A stretch of DNA of 64,000 nucleotides from Piscinibacter sp943370595. Its GTDB lineage: Bacteria > Pseudomonadota > Gammaproteobacteria > Burkholderiales > Burkholderiaceae_C. Position numbers and translations under genes: made by a program. Location: positions 310,001 to 374,000 of the forward strand of contig CALRRO020000003.1 in NCBI GenBank assembly GCA_943370595.1. Reading direction: 5' to 3'. Below the pieces are notes generated by a model, which was not told where the DNA came from, did no database searches, and saw only the letters and a list, made by a program, of their open reading frames with translations. Within the stretch, counting starts at the first letter, position 1; every line of letters begins with the position of its first letter. This document shows, in pieces, positions 37,047 to 43,318 of this stretch.

Positions 37047-38158
37047 GCGGCCGGCGAGATCATGTGGCCGTCCTGCGGTGCGGCGTGGCCGTCGAGCAGC
37101 GCGCGGTAGACCGCTTCGGCCTGCTGCGGGCCACGGTGCTTCACCACGTTCAGCCACGGCGGCTGCGCGCTCGTCACCGGCTTCATGAAGGCCACCCAGG
37201 CGGCGCCCAGGCGCTGCTGCAGGCCGGCGGCGCCCCATTGTTCGATGCGCTTGCTGGCCTGCGCCGGTGCGAAGAACAGCGTCGGCCGCGGGCCTGGCAG
37301 GTCGCGGTTGCCGCCCTTGGCGGACAGTTCGTCCCAGTGGGTGCCGCCCACCGAGCAGCTGTACGTGAGGCGTTCGCCGAAGGCCTCGTGGACCGTGCGG
37401 CGCAGGCCGGCGCTGCCGCTGAAGTCGACGTAGACCGCCGGCGTCGCTGCGTCCAGCGTGGCGGGCAGCGTGTCGTAGGCCAGCACCTCGTCGTAGCAGC
37501 CCAGCGCGCGCGTGAAGCCGACGTTGGCCGCCGAGGTCAGCCCGACGATGCGCAGCGCACCGGGCTGGCCACGCCGCTGCGCGAGGCAGAACGCGGTGCC
37601 GTAGGCGGTCTTGCTCGAGGCGCTGGACAGCAGCACCTGCGCCGCGCCGAAGCCGGCGTTGTCGGCGATGAAGTCGTCGATCAGGAACGAGGTGGTGAAC
37701 AGCGGCCGCAGCAGCGCCTGCTCGGCCTCGTGCGCGGCGTCGTAGCCGGCATCCGCGCTGCAGCGCGCATAGTGGTTGTAGAGCGAGTGCAGCGCTTGCC
37801 GGTGTTCGGCGCCATCGGCGAAGCCGCGTGTGTTGGCGCGCGACGGTTGCACGATCAGTTCGTCGCCCAGCGGCCAGTAGCCGTAGAAGCGCTCGCCGAC
37901 GGCGACCGCCTCGTGGCGCGATTCGACCGCCGTGCCGAAGCCCCACACCGGCAGGCAGCCGGTGGCCGCATCGCCGCTGGGGAAGAAGTCCCAGTACCGC
38001 ATCGCCTCGCCGAACGCAGCGTAGGTGATGTTGTTGGCGGTCAGCGCCACGTCGTCGACACGGAATCGCACCTCGCCGTCGGCCAGCGGCTGGGAGGGTG
38101 CGTCGACCCAGCGGACGCGGTGGAGATCGTTGCGGGCGATGTGCAGGCGCTGCGGCAT
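37043..38158 (-). CDS. DUF2855 family protein, first gene of the ABC operon
   Basis: A 371-residue protein matching DUF2855. The N-terminal 120 residues resemble the catalytic half of medium-chain dehydrogenases (VDDVALTANNITYAAFGEAMRYWDFFP, then VWGFGTAVESRHEAV) and the middle, residues 170-230, is Rossmann-like (VLLSSASSKTAYGTAFCLAQ). No zinc ligands are obvious. Members are usually uncharacterised. It overlaps the ABC ATPase start by 4 nt, so it is co-translated with the importer and may act on the imported compound. Confidence 0.82.
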   Translation of the reverse strand: MPQRLHIARNDLHRVRWVDAPSQPLADGEVRFRVDDVALTANNITYAAFGEAMRYWDFFPSGDAATGCLPVWGFGTAVESRHEAVAVGERFYGYWPLGDELIVQPSRANTRGFADGAEHRQALHSLYNHYARCSADAGYDAAHEAEQALLRPLFTTSFLIDDFIADNAGFGAAQVLLSSASSKTAYGTAFCLAQRRGQPGALRIVGLTSAANVGFTRALGCYDEVLAYDTLPATLDAATPAVYVDFSGSAGLRRTVHEAFGERLTYSCSVGGTHWDELSAKGGNRDLPGPRPTLFFAPAQASKRIEQWGAAGLQQRLGAAWVAFMKPVTSAQPPWLNVVKHRGPQQAEAVYRALLDGHAAPQDGHMISPAA

Positions 38159-38223
38159 GGAGGTCCTTTCGTGGGTGCGGCCGGGCCGCCTACCATGCAG
38201 TATCGCGTCAGGAGAGTCTCGCC

Positions 38224-39078
38224 ATGCAGCATGTCCGTTTTGCCGATGCATCGACCTGGCCCGCGCTCGGCCTGGGCACCTGGCGCATGGGCGAATCGCC
38301 CGCTGCGCGCAGCGCCGAGGTGGCGGCCGTGCGGCTGGCGCTGGAGATCGGCTACCGCGTGATCGATACCGCCGAGATGTACGGGGAGGGCGGTGCCGAG
38401 TCCGTGGTGGGCCAGGCGCTTGCCGAGGCAGTTCGCGCCGGCACAGTGCAGCGCGATCAGGTCTTCATCGTCAGCAAGGTCTACCCGCACAACGCCAGCC
38501 GCCGCGGCGTGCGCGAGGCCTGCGAGCGAAGCCGCCATCGTCTCGGGATCGATCGCATCGACCTCTACCTGCTGCACTGGCGCGGCCAGCACCCGCTGGC
38601 CGAGACCGTCGCCGGCTTCGAAGGCCTGCAGGCGCAGGGCTGGATCGGCCAGTGGGGCGTCAGCAACTTCGATGTCGACGACATGGAGGAACTGCTGGGC
38701 GCGCCCGGCGGCGCCGCTTGCGCGGCCAACCAGGTCTACTACTCGCTCGGTGAACGGGGTCCCGGCTTCGCGCTGCTGCCCTGGCTGCAGCGTCACGGCA
38801 TGCCGCTGATGGCCTACTGCCCGATCGACCAGGGCCGGCTCGCCGGCAATGCAACGCTGGCCGAGGTGGCGCAGCGGCACGGTGCGAGCGCCTCGCAGGT
38901 TGCGCTGGCCTGGGCGATGCAGCAGACGGGTGTGATGGCGATTCCGAAGGCGGTGCGCGAGGCCCATCTGCGCGAGAACTTCGCGGCCGCCGCGCTGCAT
39001 CTCAGTGCCGCCGACCTGGCCGCCATCGACGCGCTGTTCCCGCCGCCGAAGCGCCGCAGCACGCTGGCGATGGTGTGA
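38224..39078 (+). CDS. Aldo/keto reductase
   Basis: A 284-residue NAD(P)H-dependent oxidoreductase with a TIM-barrel fold. The catalytic tetrad is visible as Asp and Tyr in VIDTAEMYGEGGAE, Lys in FIVSKVYPHN and His in LYLLHWRGQ. Cofactor residues lie in the C-terminal GVMAIPKAVREAHLREN segment. The start ATG 38224 avoids overlap with the divergent DUF2855 gene. The substrate cannot be predicted. The promoter gap between the two genes is 65 bp. Confidence 0.92.
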   Translation: MQHVRFADASTWPALGLGTWRMGESPAARSAEVAAVRLALEIGYRVIDTAEMYGEGGAESVVGQALAEAVRAGTVQRDQVFIVSKVYPHNASRRGVREACERSRHRLGIDRIDLYLLHWRGQHPLAETVAGFEGLQAQGWIGQWGVSNFDVDDMEELLGAPGGAACAANQVYYSLGERGPGFALLPWLQRHGMPLMAYCPIDQGRLAGNATLAEVAQRHGASASQVALAWAMQQTGVMAIPKAVREAHLRENFAAAALHLSAADLAAIDALFPPPKRRSTLAMV

Positions 39079-39093
39079 GGAGCGGCCGCCGCC

Positions 39094-39543
39094 TCAGGGC
39101 CGCGGCACGATGAACTGCTGGCCCCGCTGCCGGCACTCGGCCTGCAGCCGGTTCAGCCAGGGGCGATCGATCAGGTAGCTGCTGCCGCGCAACTGGTCGG
39201 CGCGGTCGACGACGTCGCGCCGCAGGTCCAGGTCGCGCCGCGAGTGCAGCAGGGTCTGCCTGGGTTCGACACCGGCAGCGGCCGGCTCCCAGTGCACCAG
39301 GCGCTGGCCACCGAGCCAGATCAGCCAGGCGTGGCGGGTCTCGCCCTCGCCGCGGCCCAGCACGCAGAAGCGCTGCAGGCCGCTGGTGACGGCGCCAGCC
39401 GGCTGGGCGTCCAGGTAGGCCTCGAGCGCGGCGCGCACCGGCCGGAAGCCCGGGTCGGACTCGACGAGGAAGTGGGGCGCCGCCAGGGCCTGGGCCGCGG
39501 TGGCGGCCCAGGCCAGGCAGGCGCAGAGCAGACGCCGGCTCAC
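39094..39543 (-). CDS. Small exported protein of unknown function
   Basis: A 149-residue product starting with GTG in the overlap GTGA with the upstream gene. The first 22 residues (VSRRLLCACLAWAATAAQALA) form a Sec signal peptide, and the mature protein is predicted alpha/beta with two cysteines, one in LQRFCVLGRG and one in LQAECRQRG. The region ETRHAWLIWLGGQRLVHWEP suggests strands. No named family recognised. It is the third gene of a small cluster of minus-strand genes with no known counterpart. Confidence 0.7.
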   Translation of the reverse strand: MSRRLLCACLAWAATAAQALAAPHFLVESDPGFRPVRAALEAYLDAQPAGAVTSGLQRFCVLGRGEGETRHAWLIWLGGQRLVHWEPAAAGVEPRQTLLHSRRDLDLRRDVVDRADQLRGSSYLIDRPWLNRLQAECRQRGQQFIVPRP

Positions 39544-39797
39544 AGGCGCTTCACGCCTTGCAGCCAGCCGACCAGCTGGCCGTCGAGGTACAGCGCGCCC
39601 TCGGGCGCGCCGGCCTCGGCGTAGAACTCCAGCCGCGGATCGGTGTGCGGCCGGCGTGCGCTGACAGCGAGGCGACGTGCCACACGCGCCAGTGCGGCGC
39701 TGGCACTGCGCAGCACGCCGGCAGCGGCGTGGCGGGCGAAGGTGGAGTGAGGCTGCCGTTCGGCGAGCGCGCTCCAGCGGGAGGCTTTCGGACTCAT
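39540..39797 (-). CDS. Small protein of unknown function
   Basis: An 85-residue basic product. Residues 1-55 are helical and rich in Ala, Arg and Ser; the C-terminal 28 residues (LEFYAEAGAPEGALYLDGQLVGW) look like a small beta-hairpin with a possible binding role. GGAGACC lies 6 nt before ATG 39797, which supports real translation; the TTG at 39809 is not needed. It overlaps the following exported-protein gene by 4 nt, and the 53-residue gene lies 36 nt upstream. Confidence 0.65.
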   Translation of the reverse strand: MSPKASRWSALAERQPHSTFARHAAAGVLRSASAALARVARRLAVSARRPHTDPRLEFYAEAGAPEGALYLDGQLVGWLQGVKRL

Positions 39798-39833
39798 GGT
39801 GGTCTCCAAGGCGCGGCTCGGGCCGCGCTTGAT

Positions 39834-39995
39834 TCAGGGGCTGTGTTGTTTCATCTGGGTCAGTTCGCGCCGCAGCGCGTGGCCGGCCTGCTGCCGCGAG
39901 AGGCGGCCGCCGGCGCCATGCATGCCGGCGCGACGGAATCGCGCGGCAGCCACCAGCGGATTGCGGGGCTTGAGGGTCTTCAGCGTGATCTTCAT
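39834..39995 (-). CDS. Short basic protein of the KPRNPLVAAA type
   Basis: A 53-residue product beginning MKITLKTLKPRNPLVAAARF, followed by RRAGMHGAGGRLSRQQ and a basic helix. I recall short proteins with a K-x-R-N-P-[FL]-V-A-A-A motif from other Burkholderiales, where they are uncharacterised. GAGGAG sits about 9 nt upstream of ATG 39995, a strong ribosome site. Sequence is Arg/Ala rich, so nucleic-acid binding is possible but not shown. First gene of the small cluster 39094-39995. Confidence 0.6.
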   Translation of the reverse strand: MKITLKTLKPRNPLVAAARFRRAGMHGAGGRLSRQQAGHALRRELTQMKQHSP

Positions 39996-40038
39996 GTCGG
40001 CATCTCCTCGGTCGGCGGCCACGGCGGGCCTGAAAGTG

Positions 40039-40073
40039 CGACGGCCCGGGTGCTTGCGCATCCCGGGCCGTCG
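40039..40073. repeat. Perfect 12-bp stem-loop in the gap 39996-40323
   Basis: CGACGGCCCGGG at 40039-40050 and its complement at 40062-40073 enclose an 11-nt loop. No T run follows on either strand, so it is not a typical rho-independent terminator but could stop or protect a transcript from the minus-strand promoter at 40278-40305. Confidence 0.6.
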
Positions 40074-40096
40074 AAGGGCGAAGCGACGCAGCGGCT

Positions 40097-40213
40097 TCAG
40101 CCCGAATCGGATCCGGAACGCACGGTGCACACAGCGATGGCCTGCGACAGCAACGGCGCGGCCACGGCGGGGCGGCGCGAACGGGCTGCAATCAGGAACA
40201 TCGGACGGGTCAT
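40097..40213 (-). CDS. Possible 38-residue ORF in the structured gap
   Basis: MTRPMFLIAARSRRPAV begins a 38-residue frame ending 24 nt before the stem-loop. It is Ser/Arg/Ala-rich with one Cys. The ribosome site is weak and the frame may be chance; it is listed because a promoter and a stem-loop bracket it. Confidence 0.25.
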   Translation of the reverse strand: MTRPMFLIAARSRRPAVAAPLLSQAIAVCTVRSGSDSG

Positions 40214-40277
40214 CGGGCGCAAGGTGGGTGGATCGGAGGGTGTCGTCGGGCAGCACTGGCTGACGCGACTTGCGCGC

Positions 40278-40305
40278 ATGATAAAGGATTGATTATCTTT
40301 GGCAA
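40278..40305 (-). promoter_or_regulatory. Candidate minus-strand promoter with inverted repeats
   Basis: On the minus strand, TTGCCA (40305-40300) and TATCAT (40283-40278) are 16 nt apart in an AT-rich patch within a GC-rich genome. Inverted repeats overlap or flank it: GATAA/TTATC at 40280-40297, and CTTGATC/GATCAAG around 40311-40328, which could be operator sites. It would transcribe the 39996-40270 gap and perhaps the small-gene cluster. Confidence 0.5.
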
Positions 40306-40323
40306 GATCCCTTGATCTAGGGA

Positions 40324-40893
40324 TCAAGACTTTCGTTTCAGCGGCGCCACACCGGTCTGCGTGCGTGCCCACAGGTCGGCTGTGTCGTCGCGCGCGGCGG
40401 CGGCCGGCTTGCCAGGCGCAGCGGGAGCCTTGCCAGGCGCCACCGGTGGTGATGCCGGCGGCGACGCGGCCAGCACCTCGCCGAGCAGGTCGAGCAGCCG
40501 CGTGCGCGCCCGCTGCGGGTGGCGCCGGTAGTAGGTCAGCACCAGGCCGACGATGAAGCGCTCGTCGTCGTCCTGCGGCACGTTGTGGGGTGGCTCCTCG
40601 GCGGGCGGTGCCGTTGCCGCAGCGCCCGTGCCGTGCGCCTGGTCCATCCAGCCGATCGGCTTGTGGCACAGCACCTCGAACTGCCGCGCCAGGCGCTCGC
40701 CGATCTGCCGCGAGCGGCCCTTGATCTGGCTCCAGTAGCTCGGCTGGATCTGCAGGCGCTCGGCAAAGCGCCGCTCCAGGCCGCGCAGCGTGGCCGCATC
40801 GGGGTGTTTCACCGTCGCCTGCACGAACTCCTCGAACAGCAGCAGGGCGTTGTCGAGGCGGATCTGGGCGACGTCGCGCACACCGGGAGTCAT
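40324..40893 (-). CDS. Small HTH-like (XRE-type) protein, probable regulator
   Basis: A 189-residue protein. Residues 40-100 (RGLERRFAERLQIQPSYWSQIKGRSRQIGERLARQFE followed by KPIGWMDQ) have the five-helix layout and recognition-helix position of XRE/Cro-type DNA-binding domains, although the match is weak. The C-terminal 60 residues are Ala/Pro-rich and probably disordered, except YYRRHPQRARTRLLDLL. ATG 40893 is used. The TATCAT box on its strand lies only about 7 nt upstream, suggesting a leaderless or very short leader transcript. Target unknown. Confidence 0.65.
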   Translation of the reverse strand: MTPGVRDVAQIRLDNALLLFEEFVQATVKHPDAATLRGLERRFAERLQIQPSYWSQIKGRSRQIGERLARQFEVLCHKPIGWMDQAHGTGAAATAPPAEEPPHNVPQDDDERFIVGLVLTYYRRHPQRARTRLLDLLGEVLAASPPASPPVAPGKAPAAPGKPAAAARDDTADLWARTQTGVAPLKRKS

Positions 40894-40977
40894 GCCTCGA
40901 TGATAAAGGCGCGTTGAGCAGGCTTCGCGCAAGACGGGCGCGAGACAATCCACGCCGTTTTCACAAGGCTCCACACC

Positions 40978-42192
40978 ATGACGACGCTCGGCACGCCCCT
41001 GTCACCCACCGCCACCAAGGTCATGCTGCTGGGCAGCGGCGAACTCGGCAAGGAGGTGCTGATCGCGCTGCAGCGGCTGGGCGTCGAGACGATCGCGGTC
41101 GACCGCTACGACAACGCGCCGGGCCAGCAGGTGGCGCATCACGCCCGCACCATCACGATGAGCGACCCGGCGCAGCTCAAGGCGCTGATCGAGGCCGAGC
41201 GGCCGATGCTGGTGGTGCCCGAGATCGAGGCCATCGCCACGCCGATGCTCGAGCAGCTCGAGGCGCAGGGCCTGGTGCGGGTGATCCCGACCGCGCGCGC
41301 CGCACGGCTGACGATGGACCGCGAAGGCATCCGCCGCCTGGCCGCCGAGACGCTGCGCCTGCCGACCAGCCCCTACCAGTTCTGCGACTCGCTCGAGGAA
41401 CTGCAGGCGGCCATCGACGGTGAGGGCGGGCCCAGGATCGGCTACCCCTGCATCGTCAAGCCGGTGATGAGCAGCTCCGGCAAGGGCCAGAGCAGGATCG
41501 ACGGGCCCGCCGACGTGAAGACCGCCTGGGACTACGCCATGGCCGGCGGCCGCGTCGCCAAGGGGCGGATCATCGTCGAGGGCTTCATCGACTTCGACTA
41601 CGAGATCACGCTGCTGACGGTGCGGGCGATGGACGCGCGCGGCGGCGTGCAGACGCACTTCTGCGATCCGATCGGCCATGTGCAGGTCAGCGGCGACTAT
41701 GTCGAGAGCTGGCAGCCTCACCCGATGAGCGAAGCGGCACTGGAGCGCGCGCGGTTGATCGCCGAGGCGGTGACCGACGACCTCGGCGGCCTGGGGCTCT
41801 TCGGCGTCGAACTCTTCGTCAAGGGCGACAAGGTCTGGTTCAGCGAGGTCTCGCCGCGGCCGCACGACACCGGCATGGTGACGATGACCACGCAGTGGCA
41901 GAACGAGTTCGAGCTGCATGCCCGTGCCATCCTCGGCCTGCCGGTGGACACCACGCTGAAGAGCCCGGGCGCCAGCGCGGTGATCTACGGCGGCGTCGAC
42001 GCGACCGGCATCGTCTTCGACGGCGTCGAGGCGGCGCTGTCGGTGCCCGGCACCGAGCTGCGCCTGTTCGGCAAGCCGGAGAGCTTCGTCAAGCGCCGCA
42101 TGGGCGTGGCGCTGGCCCGGCACGACGACGTCGAGATGGCTCGGCAGCGCGCCAAGCAGGCCGCGGCCTGTGTCAAGCCCCGCGCTGCCTGA
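40978..42192 (+). CDS. purT: Formate-dependent phosphoribosylglycinamide formyltransferase
   Basis: ATP-grasp enzyme of purine synthesis that makes formyl-GAR from GAR, formate and ATP. The 404-residue protein starts with the LLGSGELGKEV nucleotide/substrate loop, then IPTARAARLTMDREGIRRLAAETL, the ATP-grasp segment PCIVKPVMSSSGKGQS, and VELFVKGDKVWFSEVSPRPHDTGMVT with the metal-binding acids. Full length relative to E. coli PurT (392). Monocistronic here, followed by a tandem 14-bp duplication just after the stop. Confidence 0.96.
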   Translation: MTTLGTPLSPTATKVMLLGSGELGKEVLIALQRLGVETIAVDRYDNAPGQQVAHHARTITMSDPAQLKALIEAERPMLVVPEIEAIATPMLEQLEAQGLVRVIPTARAARLTMDREGIRRLAAETLRLPTSPYQFCDSLEELQAAIDGEGGPRIGYPCIVKPVMSSSGKGQSRIDGPADVKTAWDYAMAGGRVAKGRIIVEGFIDFDYEITLLTVRAMDARGGVQTHFCDPIGHVQVSGDYVESWQPHPMSEAALERARLIAEAVTDDLGGLGLFGVELFVKGDKVWFSEVSPRPHDTGMVTMTTQWQNEFELHARAILGLPVDTTLKSPGASAVIYGGVDATGIVFDGVEAALSVPGTELRLFGKPESFVKRRMGVALARHDDVEMARQRAKQAAACVKPRAA

Positions 42193-42220
42193 TCGGCGAC
42201 GGTGTGTCGGCGACGGTGTG
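42193..42220 (+). repeat. Tandem duplication of 14 bp after purT
   Basis: TCGGCGACGGTGTG occurs twice in a row. It begins one nt after the purT stop and is likely a slippage duplication with no evident function. Confidence 0.8.
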
Positions 42221-42318
42221 TCGGATTTGGCTGCGGCGATCAGAAATTCGTCACGCGGCCAACGCGCCCATCGACTTTCCAGCGTTGGAATGGCTACGCT
42301 GCGCGCAGGAGCAGGGGA

Positions 42319-42726
42319 ATGAACATGGACATGGGCATCACGATCGGCATCGGCGCCGTGGCGGCGATCGCCGGTGCGGCGCTCGGAGCGGTGCTGGCGC
42401 GCGGGCGAGGCGCAGACGGCATGGCGGATCGGCTCGAGCGCGCCGAAGCGGCGCTGCGCGAGGAAGCCGCGCGTGCCAAGGCGGCCGCTGAAGCCGCCGA
42501 ATCGCGCGCCAAGCGCGACGTGGCCGCGCTGCAGGCCGAGATGGCGTCGCGCATCGAGCGTCTCGGTGCCGACCACCGCGCCGAGCAGGAGAAGCTCGCG
42601 CGCCACCTCACCGAGGCCTACGACGAACTCGACAAGCTGAGGGTGCGCAGCGGCGCCGCCGGCTCGCCGCGCGGCCCGGACACGGGCCAGGGCTTCCCGG
42701 CGACGATGCCGTTGGGCGACCTGTAG
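42319..42726 (+). CDS. Membrane-anchored coiled-coil protein, function unknown
   Basis: A 135-residue product with one N-terminal hydrophobic segment (GITIGIGAVAAIAGAALGAVLA) and a long alanine/arginine/glutamate-rich heptad region (residues 35-110) predicted as coiled coil. The C-terminal 25 residues are Gly/Pro-rich. CAGGAGCAGGGGA precedes ATG 42319. It resembles small structural membrane proteins such as YhcB-like ones, but no homology is claimed. It is convergent with the Hsp20 gene. Confidence 0.7.
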   Translation: MNMDMGITIGIGAVAAIAGAALGAVLARGRGADGMADRLERAEAALREEAARAKAAAEAAESRAKRDVAALQAEMASRIERLGADHRAEQEKLARHLTEAYDELDKLRVRSGAAGSPRGPDTGQGFPATMPLGDL

Positions 42727-42751
42727 CCACCGGCCCGGTCGCCAGCGGTGC

Positions 42752-43198
42752 TCAGCGCACCGCGACGCGGGTCGACTTCGGCGCGTCCTTCTTCGGCAGC
42801 GTCAGCGTCAGCACGCCGTCCTCGAACTTCGCGTCCGAGGCGCTCGCATCCACCGCCTGCGGCAGCTCGAAGGCGCGGGCATACGACTCGTGGGTGCGCT
42901 CGCTGTAGAGCACGCGCTCGCCGGACTTGCGTTCGGTCTGGGTGTTCAGCTTGGCACTGATCGACACCGACGCCCCGTCGATCTCGATGGAGATGTCTTC
43001 CTTCTTCGCGCCGGGCAGTTCGGCGCGAACCTCGTACTGGCCGTTGCGCTCGGTCACGTCGAGACGGGCGCGCGACACCAGCGACTGCGCGGCGCGCTGG
43101 CCGGCCCAGTCGTTGAACATCGCGTCGACCAGGCTGAACGGGTCGCGCGACACGGGCGAGGTGAGTTGCGAAGCGGGGCGGGACAGGACTGAGAACAT
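42752..43198 (-). CDS. Hsp20/alpha-crystallin small heat-shock protein
   Basis: A 148-residue ATP-independent chaperone. The alpha-crystallin domain covers residues about 43-140, with the ELPGAKKEDISIEIDG entry strand and the conserved ending FEDGVLTLTLPKK that forms the dimer interface. The short tail STRVAVR resembles the I/V-x-I/V anchoring motif. GGAGATCC precedes ATG 43198. No ROSE-type thermometer was identified in the short leader. Confidence 0.93.
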   Translation of the reverse strand: MFSVLSRPASQLTSPVSRDPFSLVDAMFNDWAGQRAAQSLVSRARLDVTERNGQYEVRAELPGAKKEDISIEIDGASVSISAKLNTQTERKSGERVLYSERTHESYARAFELPQAVDASASDAKFEDGVLTLTLPKKDAPKSTRVAVR

Positions 43199-43318
43199 GT
43201 GGATCTCCTTCGTCAGCGTGACGGCCGATGCGGCCGCCGATGCCAAGGAGATTGGGCGCCGTGCCCGCGGATTCAAGAGTCCGCCCGCGCCGGACCGTGT
43301 GCCATGTCAACGCCGCGG

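Noticed and set aside
35502..38223. Thiamine (TPP) riboswitch in front of the NMT1-like ABC operon
   Set aside because: No TPP-riboswitch-like core sequence seen in the 65-bp gap before the DUF2855 gene or between the operon genes.
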